Source: Tetrahymena elliotti 4EA (Eukaryota > Ciliophora > Oligohymenophorea > Hymenostomatida > Tetrahymenidae). From it: DNA of 64,000 bases. Under the pieces are notes generated by a model. That model ran no database searches and was not told where the DNA came from. It was given only the letters and a program-made list of their open reading frames with translations. A program made the translations under genes and the position numbers. The DNA lies in NCBI GenBank assembly GCA_000231825.2, contig JH720322.1, positions 806,001 through 870,000 on the forward strand, in the 5' to 3' direction. Positions 1-14,700 of this stretch are shown in pieces. Within the stretch, counting starts at the first letter, position 1. Every line of letters begins with the position of its first letter.

Positions 1-3000
1 AAATTAATATTGGCTGAAAATTAAGAAATAGTATCAATAATTGAAGGCTATTTGTCAAATTCTTACAATAAAAATTCTTTGAGGTATTTAAATAAATAAG
101 TTTTAGCAAATTCATTTAAAGCTATTAAAATTGATTTAAATATTAAATAGTGAAAAACTGAAGAAATGCATAATTTAAACTAACCATTTTGATAGACCAA
201 CTAGTCCTTGGCCTAAAAAGGAAAAGGTTATTTAAATGTTCTAGAATATTGTTTCTAAAAACTATCTCACTGAGAAAGAAGTTGAAGTATTAAAGGTTTT
301 AATTGAAAACAACAATTAATTGTTGATGGGAACTTTTTCAGATGGAAGACTTTAAGATGAGTTAGTCAAAAGTTTAAAAAGAATAGCATCATAATATATG
401 AAAAGCTCTGAAAGTTTAAATTAATCAACAAAGCAAAGAAGTGCTAATTAAAGTGGGGATTTAAAAGCCATGAAAAACTTTGATAACATTAAAGTCAATA
501 ACTTCTTTTAACAATAGCAACAATTTTAGTAAATTGTAGATGACCAAGAAAATTAGAATTTACAGCAAGATTATAAAAAGGAATATTTGAGTAAGAAATT
601 AGATTTTTAAAATAGTGGTGATTATTAGCAAAGCTAAGATGAACTTTAGATTTAAAACATTGCTGATTAGTACTCAGATGTTTAAGTTAGTGATTAAAAG
701 CAAAAGAGAATCCCATAATATAACAATGCTCATCAATCATCCTCTTCTTCAGCTTAATTTGCAAATATTCAAAGATAGATCTTATCATCTTCCCCAGTTG
801 TTGATTAAAAGTAAAAATAAGTTGTTGAAAATTAACCTCACTTTAGGGCTGAAGAAAATGAAGATTCTCCTCTCCATACAATTCAGTTGCACTAATAATT
901 AAACTAAGGTAGCAGCGGACCAAAGCCTACAAATTTATATAATATCATTAGCAGCAGCAACAACAATAATAATAACATTGAATATCAATATAATCACAGT
1001 GAGCAATTATAAAAGAATTTAGACTAAATAACAAACAGCTAATAATAATCAAACGATGATTTACAAATATTTAATTCAAATGCTGGGCTCTTAGGCAAAG
1101 AAACCCTCCCAAGTTTATCAAGCTAGTAACAAAATATGGGCTTAATTGTATAAAGAATTACCAATACTAATGAAGATAAAAATAAATTAGAAAACACAGA
1201 TACAGAAGAAGATCTTAAGAATTTACAAGAAAATCAAAGAGATGAGGAAGAAGATAGATTAGATGAAGATGAATTTAGTTAAGCAAATACTTACTTAGAA
1301 TTCATGGATGATCATATTGATAAGTTTAGTCCTGAAGAATATGGTAAAAATTATTTTTAATTTTTTTCTAAATGAATTCTAAAATCAAAATATAAATTAA
1401 AAGGTATGGCTGTCTATCTTTTGAATTAATAAAATGAAGATCTTTTATAACTCTTTGAAGAAATAACTTAACACAATCAACTATAAAACACTCTCTATGT
1501 AAATTAAAATTATTAGAAAATAATTAAATAAATTTTTTTAACAATTAAAAGAGTATTATGCCCATCAAAATTATGGTCTCAAGTCATTTCAAAGATATCT
1601 TCAAAAACTTCAAACCTGAAGAAGTCTAATTAATAGAAGCAAACAAGCAAAATGTGACAACTTCTATTTTTGCAGTTTATTAAGTATTACTTCTTTTTCT
1701 TTTAAAAAATATTTTATTAATAATATTTTTTTAGTAATTTAGAGTTTAATGTGATTTAGATTAATTTATTCAAAACTTGAGATAAGCTATTTAAAGAGAC
1801 TAAACTCGTAAATAGTCTATTGATGAGTCTGATGATGAATTGTATTCTAATCGTCAAACTGGAAGCATATTTAAAAACTATGGAGAAAAACACCCTGATG
1901 AAATAATTTAAGAAAGTAACGATATTTCTCCTAACGATCAATCACTTGCTAAGTAAATTTATTCTCTTTTGGATAAATTTAATTCATAAATTTTTTAGTA
2001 ATTACCATTAAGACAATTAGCCTTCTTTTTCCAATCAACCAAATTACTACTAATATTCAAATGATAGTAATGCTAAGCCTTTTTAAATTTCAGCTGAATT
2101 CTCCTACAGACCTTAAGAAGTTAGATAGGATTAAGAATAAAATTATTAAGCAGCTAGAAAACCAGCAGGATTAATAAGTTTACACAATGCTCAATCTGAA
2201 ACAGAAATTTAAATTAGACCTCCTCTCACAAACGAAAGCTCTGATTCTACAATAAGAAAGAGATTGAGAACTGAATCTCTTTAAGTTGAAACAAATGCTA
2301 AATTTTCTCCAAGAAACAAAAAGCAACAATCAAGTAAAATAACTTAACTTAACTTAATATTTAAAGCATTTTTTTTGAGCCTTTTTAAAAATATTTTCCA
2401 AATAAACTAAGTCAAAGAAAAATCAAACAGCCCCAATAGACAAGATTCTGTAACTTCTCAATAAGATGAAAAATAATCTAGATCTCCTAATGGATCATCT
2501 CAATACAAGTATTAGTAATAATCTCAGTAACAACCTGTACTTGGTTTAATTAATCTGAAAAAGTTATAGTAAATAGATGTCAATGTCTAAAGTACTGGTA
2601 TGAATGTCCAAGATAATGACTTAAATGAAATTTTATCCCATGAAATCGATGAATTCTACTGCTCACATATTTATAATGAGAATGATAGAATTTATGATGA
2701 AATAGTTAATCTTTCTACTACAACCCCAAATCCCCTCAACAAAAAGGTTCTTGAAACATTCAGCATCCTTTACTAAGTCGTAATTCGAAATTTCAAATGA
2801 AATCTTTTGAATAATTTTTTTTTAATTTAAAGAATGATTTAGATGTTATTGACATTATTGAAGAATACAAAGAAGAAAGAAATTTATAACTTGTCAAGGA
2901 TAAACTTCAAAATATTTAAAAAAATAAGAAAAAGAGCTGTTATTCTACAATTTAATCAGTTAATAATAAAATTGGAAAATTCAACCTTTTCAAGAGACTC

Positions 3001-4267
3001 TTAAGAATCATTGAGGTAAATTTCAACAAAATAAATTCTCTTTTTCAAATAAAAATTTGATAAATTAAAAACAAATTGTTAAAAAATTTTAACAAATAAA
3101 AACAGAAATAATACTAATCTGAAAGGGTCGATTTTTAGGTTCAACAATACCTTTTCTTACATGATGATGTGGTCACATTAGCAGCCTTTGAAGCATATTG
3201 CATTAATAGTAATTAACTAATCATTATTTACATACATTTTAATAAATTTTGTAAATAATAGAAAATTGGAGAGAATTTGTTGAAAATCTAGTTTTAATTG
3301 GAAAGATGAGCTTGATTAAATTTAATTTGGTAACTAAATTTGAAGTTTAATAATTTATTTTAAATATGAATTAATAAATAAATAGAATCAAACAGAAATT
3401 TCAAAGCTGAATTAATATGTTTTAAATTAACTCTATATTATTTATGCTTATGGAAGATATTTAAGAAATGCAGAAAAGAAAGATTTAGAAATCATCATCA
3501 AATAAGATCAAGAAAATTGTGAAATCTAAAAATTGATTAACTAGTATGATAATGAAGAAATCGAATAAGCATAATTGATCGATAGTATTTGCTAATATGC
3601 AAGAGATATTTCTAATTGTAAGTTTTGAATTTTAAGTTTTAAGATAAAAACTAAAATTTATAAAAATAGAAATCAGAAAAGAAGAATATGTTTTAAGAAT
3701 GAAATACAGCTGTCCTAGTATTGAAGAAAGAGAAGAATTAAAAAAAGTTGTAGAACAATTTAGATTTGAATTGTAAGAAAGAGAAATCAATATCTTTGAA
3801 ATCTTTAATTCTCTTATTGGCTCTGCAAATAAAAATTTGTTGGGAGCTCTTTGCTTGTTTGATTATATGAAAGATAAAGAAGATTTCTTAGAGAATCTTG
3901 CTATGATTTATCATTATGAAACATCAAGTAAATAAATACATTATGCTTTTAAAACTAATAACTAAATTAATTAATTATTTAATATAGATGACATGAAGAG
4001 AATAATTAAAGAATTTTCAAGAGTTTGTAAGTGGGATCAAAACCAGGTAAAAAATATTAGCATTTTTTAACTTATTTTAAATATTAAATAATTTTATGAA
4101 AATAGGTCAAGTTTTTAATACAAAAAGTAGATGACGATGAACCGGTATTAATGGGTGCTTATTACAATTACAAGAAGAATGAAGTAGATAAGGATGCAAA
4201 ATTAGACTTAAAAGAAACCTTTGAATTATATTTATAAAGTCAATACAAAAATAACTCATATTAATGA
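1..4267 (+). CDS. Large Gln/Asn-rich hypothetical protein, 5' end outside window
   Basis: I do not recognise this protein. With TAA/TAG as Gln, a multi-exon frame runs from the left edge to a TGA at 4265-4267. The reading frame is clear from about 107 onward; the first ~100 bases contain an unresolved splice junction. The N-terminal third seen here is low complexity (Gln, Asn, Ser, acidic), including runs such as SSSNNNNNN and an acidic stretch just before 1344. Later exons (about 2640-4260) are more ordered and helical, with segments such as KIGKFNLFKRLLRIIE and KRIIKEFSRVCKWDQN. Likely introns include about 1345-1400, about 1498-1550 and about 4047-4106. No catalytic motif was seen. The mix of disordered and helical parts suggests a scaffold or nuclear regulator, but this is inference only. 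Confidence 0.7.
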
Positions 4268-5172
4268 GAATTAAGGTTCAAAAATAGATAAATAAAGAAT
4301 ATAAACCAATCAATAGATATATGTATTTCATATTGTTTTATATCAAAAATTTTAATTAAAAAAAATATTATAGTTAAATAAGTATATTTAAACTTGTATT
4401 CAGTATTAGGAGCATAGAATATCGTTTAGCTAAATAATCTATGTGTTTTTAAGATTTCTTAAATTTTCAGCCTCCATATTTTTAAATAAACAAATCAAAC
4501 CAATTGATTTATTTTTAGAGTGATATTTAATTTTTTTAATTTAATTGTTTTTTAGTAAGGAAAAAAAAATAAAAAGCCAATTTTTCAAAAATCTCACTTT
4601 TATTTTCATTTTTTTCAGTAAAATAATTTTATTTTTTCAATAAATCTTGGACAATCTTTATTTTATTAGTTTATTTTTTTCATTTTTTAACAAATAAAGA
4701 AAATTGCTAACTATCCTTTGTTGGTTTCTTTATTTTTCTTCTATTGCATTAAAAATTAGTTAATATAAATAGGTTTAATAAATTTATTATGTTTCTGAAG
4801 TAATAGAATGTTATTAAAAAACAAAAATATCTAAAAGTAGCCTTAAAAAGTAACAAAATAAAATAAGAAAAGAATAAAAATAATTACTATTTTTTTACAA
4901 AACTTTGGTATAAAATTTATATTAAAGAATAATAATATTAAAAATTAACCATCCTATTTAGTTTATTTTAAAAAAAAATCTATTAATGAAAATAATATAA
5001 TAAATGTGAAATGGATTAATATTTAAAGAAAATTTTGAATTCAATAACTTTAAATTATAGGAAAAAAGACTAGATGAGCTGACCACTAGTTAAAAATTGA
5101 GCATTAAGAAAGCATGAAATAAAAATTAATTTAAATAAAAAAAACGAAAAAAAAATATTAAAAGCTCTAGAC
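4268..5172. other. AT-rich intergenic spacer
   Basis: About 0.9 kb of poly-A/T tracts with stops in every frame in the ciliate code. It separates two same-strand genes, so it should hold the 3' end of one and the promoter of the next. I see no RNA gene or conserved motif. Confidence 0.6.
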
Positions 5173-8100
5173 ATGATTGCAGGTTTGTTAGAGGTCTTTA
5201 TTATTTATTGATAAATGAATGAATGAAAAAATAAATAAAAATGAATAGATTTAATTAATTTATTTGTTTGTTTTTTAATTGAATTTGGATTAAAATATAT
5301 TTGACAGATAGAAAATCAATTAGAAAAGTAAAAAATTTTTCAGACAAAATCAAAAAGCCTATTTATAATCAAAATTTGTATATAATTTAAAGAAAAACAA
5401 TAATTTAGGAGAGTTCTCTCTTCATCTATAGATTAAAGAAATTTGTAAGGAGAATATAAAACATTCTTAAAAATTATTAAGGTAGCACAGCTGTTCAAAT
5501 ACAAATACCCCAGAAGAAAAAGTTTAGTAGTTTTATTTGCTTAGTTTAAAAAATATGGAAGACATTAAATAGAGGATTTCTTAAACTGAACCTAATTCAT
5601 CAATAAATCTATAATAAATAGATACTGCACTTACTGATTGTTTTTACGCAGCCTTAAATGAACTTAAAAAGGACTAATAGATTAATGAAGAGCAAAAAAG
5701 GAATGTTAAAATCTTACTCATTAATAATGATAAATAATTCATTCAAACACTTTTTAATTCTAAGTACAACCTTAAATTTATGAAAGAAAATATTTTGAAA
5801 TTCATTACAGACAAACTTCAAATCCCTCAAAAAGGAATGTAATCTAGTACTTTTACTTCGAAATCATCATTCTTGGAAGTTTAGACAACGCGTAATTCCA
5901 ACAAAAGTCCTTAAAATCTCTCCTCACAAGTAAAATTAGATTTAGTTATATTTTTGGAAGAATATTTTTTATTTGTTGATTGAAGTATCAATTTTTTATC
6001 TACGAAATCTTATCCCTTAGTGGTAAAACATAAAATATTTAATATAAGATGAAAGAAATTGCATAGCTACTTTTCAAAATTGTTTTTCAACAAAAGAGAA
6101 ATATACATTCATAAACGAGATGAATTATTTTACACAAAAATTATTTAAATTATTTTTCTTAAAACAAAAGAATAAACCAGAGCTTGGCACTTTCTTGAAG
6201 TATATAGAAGAGCTGTTAACTAATTCTCCTACTAAGCTAAACTAGTATGACAAAAAATTATTGTAAAAGATTTTCAAAAAATTATAGTAAGTTGTTTTTG
6301 ATCAATGCTCTCCACTTGTTCCTTAAAGAAAAAGTTAAAATTCTTCAAATCACAATTTACTTTCTGCTGGAAATCTTTCACCAGTCAAAAAGTAATTCTC
6401 TTCTGAGGATATAATGTCTTTATATAACAAATACAAAGATGTTAAGGTAGATATTTCCTTATTTGATTGATACTTTTAATGAGACTTTTAACTCAAATCA
6501 AATCAATTTTTTATTGATTTATCTCAATATTTATTTATTATAAAATACTAGTCAGTATACTAAGATTTATTGCGTTTAGCTTAGTTGTTTGTGCAAGATA
6601 ACTTGAATAAATAGTAGACATTACAAAATGTGAATAAACTGCTAAAAGATTTATTAAATGTAGACTCATTTTGCTTTCTTTCAAACCCAAACAACGGTAG
6701 TAGTAGTGCTGTTTAAGCTTAGCCATAATAATAAAAGAAGCCTAAAGTAGAAGAAGATAAGCTTAATTAAGGAAATAATGGTTGCGCTTTCTAGTCAATA
6801 AGAGTTTCTGAGTCTATAATTTAGGAAAATAAGTAGTAAAAAGATCAAGAGTGGGTCTTATTTGACTCAGAAAGTAAGGATGAAAATTAGAACGGATATT
6901 CATTTTAAGGTGAATCTCTTGCAGATGAAATTGCTTTATTGCATCATAATTTAGTAGATTTGAAAGATTTAGATCCTTCTATGTTTCCAACTATTATAGC
7001 TAAATGCAGTAGTTACAATAACCCATATAAAGCCTTTGTATACAAATTTTACAACTACAAGAGTGAATCATTTGAAATTATTTCCTTCAGATACAAGGAT
7101 GAAACTTCTTTCTTCGATCAAAAATCAAAAATTGTTACGTATGATTCATTATTTATTGAATTTCTTTTAATTTCAGCCAGCCTTTTTATTGATTAATACA
7201 TAAATAAAAAGTATTTTTCTTAAGAGAGAAAAAAAAATCATTTAAGAAGTATAATAAATAAAAATAGGCTGTTAGCTATTTATTATTTATAATCTTAGAT
7301 TACAATTAAACTAGACAGTTAATTACCATTTGTTTATTCAAAAACAATCAATCTGTTTTTTTACCTAATCCTTCTCAAAATTAATTTTTTAAAATTTTCT
7401 AAATAATCCATTTAGACTTTACCTAAAAAATTTATTCATTAGGCTAAATAAATAGATTTTATCTCTTCTGTTTAAACTTTTTGTTAGTTATTTCAATTAA
7501 TATTCTTTTTTATATAAACCATAGAAATAAGTTGGCACTTCCTATTTATCAGAATTAGGCATTCACATATTTAGGTTAGTTTGTTGTGAATACTGTATAA
7601 AATTTGAATAGCTAGACTGAGTGCTCATTTTAAATTATTGATTTGAGTAATATGTTCCTTAATTTTGGTAAAAATCTCCTGGTTGATTTTTTCCAAAATA
7701 AATTACATTCGACCTTTAAAATTAATACGTAAAATCTGCTCATAAAATTAACTTAATTAACATTTTATTCTATTTTTATCAAGCCATGTTAAATAAATCG
7801 ATACTAAGGAGAGCAAATCTCAAGATGCTGAAGAAAGAACATCCTTATTCAAAAATTCCTCACTAGTTTTAGAAGATGATTATTCAGATATAGTCTTCTA
7901 AAGTATGAATGGAGAAACTATATTAAATGACCCTGCTCTGTACACCTTTTTCATTGAAGTAAGAAATTTTTTGTATTTTTTGAAAAATGGAATAATAAAT
8001 TTTACTTCATTTAAAAATAGATATCTCACTATTTTGCTAAATACAAATAATTCCTAGTTAAGATGAGCCAAAAAGTGTTTGTTTATAAGTATTTTTTGAG

Positions 8101-10711
8101 AAATCAATATCAAACATTTTTAGATATTTCGAAAAAAGGACAACTAAAATTCATTTCCCATTAGAAGTAATTTACATGATTATATCAATCAAACAAATAA
8201 ATTTTAAACACTCAATCAATGTTAATTATATATTTTTTGAAATTATTAGATCGAATTTGGATATTGATTACAAATCTATATTAGAAAGACCTTTGAAAAT
8301 AGAAGATATCTTTAAGAATAATAAAAACTTTATTAAAGAATTCAATGAAATTCTAGAATATTTTAAGTAGCCCATTGAAGAATAAGAAAAAATTAATTTA
8401 AAACACCACAAGGAAGAGGAAAATGAAAAATAAAAAATGTAAAAGAATGAAACTTAAAATATTAATAATATACTTCCTAATGTTTTACAAATGTAAGATG
8501 ATGATTAAAATAAATCTATTATAACGCAAGATGTAAAAAATGATTAATAGACTAGCTGCTTGAGTCCTGACTTTGGTGAAAAGTTTAGTAATCAAAACTT
8601 AAATGTAAATGGTGAAGCTAAGTATAACAACAATAATAATAATAATAAGAGCTTTGTTAGTAGCGCTTCTAAGAGCTATCGCCCCTTTAAAAGCTACATC
8701 AAGAAACCAAATACTTGGTTTAACTTAAAAAGTATTCCAGATTCATAAATATATGTATAGATAATTCCTCATAGATAAAAAATAGCAATCTAGAGCATAT
8801 TCATCAATATTTAAGATGATTTCCATTCTGATTCATGTACCAATTTTGAATCTTTCTACTAGCTTGATGATATTCTAAATAGTCTCAACAATTCAGAATT
8901 CAATGACCCTAGAATAAAATTAATATTAAAAAAATTATATTCCAAAATCAACTCTAAAAATATTGAAGAAACTGTTTTAAATGAATATTAAAATACCTAA
9001 TTAGAACTTTTTACTACTAATGATCATAGAGGAAGATTCCCTTCTACACCTGCAATTGGAGCTTCAACAAAGGGCAGCAGCGTCGTTTTGAAATCAATTG
9101 CAGCAAAATAAAGCTAGTCCAAACATGCTGCTTCAAATTCCCCCACAGCAGTTTAAAAATAATAGCTTGAAATATAATATCTTAAATCACTTCTTCATGC
9201 TTCTCCTGCTGTTACAAACATAGATGACTGGGATTTCAATATCTTTGAGCTAAAATCTGTGGAAGAAAAATACACTACAGCTTGGAACATTCTAAGAAGA
9301 TCTGAGTTCTTCGAATCATGTGGTATCCCTGAAGAAGTTTTTGCTAACTTCGTTAAGGAATTACAAAAGCAGTACAACATTAAAAATAATGATTTCCATA
9401 ATTTCGACCATGGTGTCTCAGGTATTTATTTATTTAATCAATCAATAAATGTATTTTTCTGTATTCATTAATATAAATTTTCTTTTAAAATAGTTATGTA
9501 AAGTTGTTACATGCTTTCAAAGTGCAAAAGGGCAACATAAATATTAAAAACAATTGATACTTTTGCTGTTGTCCTCTCTGGTCTTTGTCATGATGTAGGA
9601 CATACAGGAAGAACTAACAATTTTGAAATAGCAGTTTAGTCAAAATTAGCCATTAGATATCATGACAAATCTGTAAATAAAACAAAATTTAGTTTCTGAT
9701 AAAAATTGTTTAAACTTAAATAAAAAATAATTAATTAGGTGTTAGAATAGCATCATCTTGCCACTACATTTAAAATAATGAAATAATCATTAGAATATAA
9801 TATATTGCAAAACTTAGATTTAGCCACTTATAATTAAGTAAGAAGATCAATGATTTCCAACATATTGTACACTGACATCAAACAGCACTTTAAATTGAAA
9901 CAAGATTTTGAAACATACTGGAAAAATTATGATGATTAAATTGAAATTTAAAGTAAATTATTAATAATTTATTTATCAGTTATAAAGTTAATAAATATAT
10001 CTTTCTTAAAGAAATCCCAGAAGCAGAAATTGATTTATTGACTGGTATGATTATTCACACAGCAGATTTTACTGGAGCTGCTAAGCCATTCCCATTATCA
10101 AGATAGTGGTCTGAAAAAGTTAACAGAGAATTCCATAATCAAGTAATAAATTTAATTATAATTCTAACTCATATTAAAAAAAATTATTTTAATTTGCTTA
10201 GTATATCGAAGAAGGTAAAAGAGGTGTTGAATAAACCACTTTTATGAAAGACTTAGATGTTTTACATGTAATGGCTAAAGCTGAAAAAGGTTTCCTTAAC
10301 GTTATTGTCCTCCCATTATGGTAATCGTTAAATGATTTCTATAAAGGAGAGCTTGAAACTTAAATTTAATATCTTACTGACTCTATAAATCAATGGGGAG
10401 AACTTTCATAATAAGCTCCTCCTCCCTAACCTTAGTAAGCAATCTAAGTTAATGAATAGTAAAATAATGTAGATCAAGAAGAAATTAAATAAGTTGAATC
10501 TTCTTCTGAAAGTGACGATGAAGAAGTAATTGAAGAACAAAAATAGTAATAAAGTTAAGACATTAAAAATGCTTCTGATTATGAAGAAGACAAACATTCA
10601 AACGAAATAATTTTTGAAATGGATAATGAAGAGTCCAATGAAAAGTTAAACACAATAAATTGTGAAGACTCTGAAAACTAATAACCTTCAGATAGTTCTC
10701 CTCACTAATGA
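5173..10711 (+). CDS. Cyclic nucleotide phosphodiesterase with GAF-like N-terminal regions
   Basis: Hydrolyses cAMP and/or cGMP; specificity cannot be told from sequence. The catalytic domain lies at about 9260-10340. It shows the class I PDE metal-binding motifs: HNFDH (9397-9411), HDVGHTGRTN (from 9589), QHHLATTFKIM, and IIHTADFTGAAKPFPLSRQW. Upstream, about 6540-8350 reads like two GAF-type segments (helical VNKLLKDLLNVDSFCFL, then a beta-rich stretch), the usual regulatory position in PDEs. Between them and the catalytic domain is an Asn/Ser/Gln-rich linker with an Asn run near 8631. The tail after 10400 is Gln/Glu-rich and ends at TGA 10709-10711. Introns include about 9422-9491, 9674-9737, 9955-10012 and 10145-10202. 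The start is uncertain: ATG 5173 needs a long first intron, and clear coding begins near 5400. The next gene encodes a cyclic-nucleotide-binding protein, so the pair may serve one pathway. Confidence 0.88.
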
Positions 10712-11780
10712 GCAAATATAATTTCAATAAAATACATTTTTAACTGTTTTTATAAAGCTATCATTAATAAAAAAGAGCGATTTAGTTAAATCTTCATTCT
10801 TACAAGTATAATCTCTACCTACCACTATATTCTAAATCATATTAAATAATTTTTGTAATCGATTTTAAGAGTCTATTATATTTACCAAAAATCCATCTAA
10901 AATGACTACTACTTATAATTTCAGTATCACTGTTAAATATTTTGGCTTTATATCATTTCATTCATTTGTTTATTATCTTAAAAATAAATATCATATTCAT
11001 TTCTTGAATTATTATTTTATATATCATAAATTAATTAATAAATATAAAAAAAGTAATTATAATATTTGAGATTTAGAATGACTAACTTATTTATTACCTT
11101 CATACTTCTGTTAATTTTTTTAAAAAGATTTTTATTTCACGTTCAAAAAAATATTTTTCAATCACATCTCATGTAATTTTTTTTTTTTTCATATTTAATT
11201 TTAGATTGAAAACTCAACCAATTTTTTAATATCTCACATATTAAAATTTTGTAATAAATTGATTTATTTTTACAAATATTAAAATTATAGAAATTAATTT
11301 GGAAAACAATTTTTATTTGAAATATGTTAAAATTTAACTAGCTTAATAATTTTTTAAATTTGAAATTTATTAATAATATTTTTTTAAGATTATTGATAAT
11401 TAATATTCAAACAGATAGATAATTATGGTATTCAAAACTAAACAACTAAAATCTTTTTTGAATTAGTAATATGAAAGCTATTTATTGAAATTACTTTTAG
11501 TTTACTGCTAAAATTATTTCTTAATTATCTATTTAATAAAAAATTTCTACAATTAAAATATTGTACGAACAAAATGTGAAAGAGAGTAAAGTTTGGAGGT
11601 GTAACCAAATAAAAATAGTTTGAATGGTTTATATTGATATTACATAAATTATAAAAGTTATTGATCAATAGAATGATCACTTACTTTTTTACTTTTTTAT
11701 AAATATCAAACAAACAAAATATTCTTTTCTTTTCAAGCAAAAAATTAATTTTTAAGCAAATCTTCTAAATTGTAAAGAAA
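10712..11780. other. AT-rich intergenic spacer
   Basis: About 1.07 kb, almost all A/T with long homopolymer runs; only a short, less AT-rich patch near 11587-11610 breaks it. No coding frame or RNA gene seen. It should contain the promoter of the cyclic-nucleotide-binding gene. Confidence 0.6.
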
Positions 11781-14700
11781 ATGAAGAAAAAAATTACAAT
11801 AGAACCAAAAGTAATTATTTTATTTTTATTGTTTCATTAAATATTTAGGTATTTTCAATTAGTTATTAGATACTATTATCAGTCAGCTAAAGTTATAATA
11901 ATTACAAGATTCTGATTCTCCTCTAGCATCATTATTGAGTCCTCAGAGCAAAAAAAACTAATCTTCATATAATTTTATAGATGAGAGCTAGTTAAAAATA
12001 TTTGATTAAATGTCCTGCTTACCTTTTTTAAAAAGGTTCATAAATGTTTACTTCATGGATAACAGAATTTTGAACTATTATAAAGTAAATTAGTTTCTTT
12101 TTAATATTATTTTTTTTAGAAAATCATTGATGGATATTAATGCAAGATAAATTTGTTTATTTATTGCCTAATACTTTGGAAAAAAATAAATTATTTTATT
12201 AAGGCTTACTAATAATTATCTCTATTAAATGAATATTTAATTTTGAAATTATTTTTTTGATTAAATTTATAAATTAACAAAAAACCCTAACTAGTTTATG
12301 AGGTCTTTAAGATACATAAAACTTAATAAAGGATCTTTAGCTATAAGATAAGGAGATTAAATGAATAGAAATATATATATTCTTTTATCTGGAATGGCAG
12401 TAGAACTCAAAAAAAACTAGAACGTTTTTAGTGAAAATATTACAAGGACAGGAGTTAAAGAACAATTCGAAATAAAAAAATTTGCTAACTATATTGATTC
12501 GATATCTAAAGAAAATCCAGAATCATATTTAGAAGGAGATGAGGTAGTTAATTTTTTAAGTGAGTATGGACCCGATTTCACTGAAGTTAACATTGGAGAA
12601 GCCTCTGGAGATAATGTTTTATATGAAAAAGGTCCTAGAACTTGTACCTTATTGACTATTTCAGATGCTGAATTTGTAACATTTGATAAGAATACTTTTT
12701 GGAAGCTTTAAGCAGCAAATAATTTGTAAAAAAAGAAAGTTAAAGAAATAATTTAGAAAGCTATAAATATAAATTATGATATCTACAGTTAAAATACAAT
12801 TTCATAAATTGTTTCCAGTTACCAAGTAAGTAAAATAAATACTTTCATTATTTTTTTATAAGTACTTTATTACTAAATAAATAAAGGTTCTTAAAGTTTA
12901 GAAAGATGAGTTTCTTTTTTAAGAAGGAGCTATTAATGAGGTAGTTTATATTGTTTAAGGATCATTGGAGATATCAATGAAGTATTTTATTAAAAAAAAC
13001 TTTAAGAAATCTCTTTCTAAAGATCTAAAAGGTACTTTGGTGATTCAAAATTTGACAAGTAATTAATAGAAAAAATTTAATTTTGATTAATTAATAATTA
13101 AAATTTTTATATTTATATTTATAGATGGGATATTTTTTGTTGGTGATGAAGTAATTTTTGAAAGCTGGAAAAAATATAAATACTCTGTAAAGATATTAGC
13201 TAAAAACACAGTAGTCTATTCTGCAAAGATTAGAGATATAGAATAATATTTAGATTAAGCAACTCTGAATCACATGAAGGAAGAATATATAAAAAAAATG
13301 ATTATTTATAAAAGAATATATGATAGGAAATTATCAGATATCATCTAAGAAAGTAAAAAAAAGGGAGTAGAGAGTGATAAAATATCTAATAACTCTAGCT
13401 TCATCAAAGATGGTAGTTAAGATTAAAATAATTCATAGAATACAAATAGAAAATAAATTAATTTGAAAAATTTTCTGACATAATCTTAAAACAAAGAGCA
13501 AAGATTAAATTTAAATTCTTTCCTCAAACAATCAAATGGGAAAAAAAATAATTTTGATGAAATTTTATCTCAAGTTTAAAAAGATAAATTATAAACAAGA
13601 TATTTGGAGTAAAGCACTATTATTAGAAACTGTTGCTTTTAGATGCAACAACCTACCTACTACACTTTACATAGATCCTTAACAGTTTAACCTGAAAATT
13701 TGCAGCTAGATAGTTTAAATGAAAACACAAAGAACTAAAAAGCTATTGTTAATATTTCTTAGTAACTTTTAGAGTCAAAACAATAAAATGAAAAAAATAT
13801 GCAATAAATTTCATTAGAAAATAAAAATGAAATCAACCATTTCATTTCCAATCACCTAGAAATTGAAGAGTGGTTTCCATAATAAAATGATAAAATATAT
13901 CTTAAGAAGGCAAAATAAAAATCAATAAGAATGAGCCCTGATAGTTTTCTTCTATAAAAATTAGATACAAGTTAATAGTAAGAGCCTATAAGTTAAAAAA
14001 GTGCATTTTACTCTCATTAAACAGAGTCATTTCAATTAAGCCAATCCAAAATTTTTAATGTACTTGAAGAAAAAAATTCAATTAATGATTTATCGAATCA
14101 TAGTTCAAATGAGTAAAGTCCCTACTCAGAATACTCTCTCATGACATCTTAAAGTAAAAACCAAAATAACCTTGACAAGTAGTTTAATCAACGTTAGCTG
14201 AGTTACAATCAATCCAAAAGAATTTTAAGTTTTTCGTCTTAGTTGCAGTTTTATTCTCAAGCAAATGCTGATTCACAATCCAAAACATTACCCAATTTGA
14301 TGAGAAATAAGAATTCAAAGAAAGAAATTTTCCAGTAATCTGTAATTGAAAATTAAAAATTATAGAATTTGTAAAGTTCTCTGACGAAAGAAGGTGAAGT
14401 TGATTAAAATAATTAAAATACGACATAAATGAGATCAACTTAAATTAGTAATTATAATCCAGAATAAAATGAATTTAACATTTTTTCAAATAAAAATAAT
14501 AATAACCTTAACATGCTCAGTTAAAGTTTGAATATCAATTTCGATTAAAGTAAAAAAGCATAAGAAATTATTTAACAGCACTAAAATATTTAAACGACAA
14601 AAAATCATGAACAAATCCCTATTTTAAGCAATACAGCATATAATATATTTAACATGAGTTAATCTTTTTCATTAGAAAAACATAATAATTTAAGTAAATC

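Noticed and set aside
615..902. 95-aa plus-strand standard-code ORF
   Set aside because: Out of frame with the Gln-rich gene, which reads through TAA/TAG continuously here.
5484..5515. 32-nt GT-AG intron in the PDE gene's 5' region
   Set aside because: Composition is coding-like (G/C richer than all other introns here), and the unspliced frame is continuous without it.
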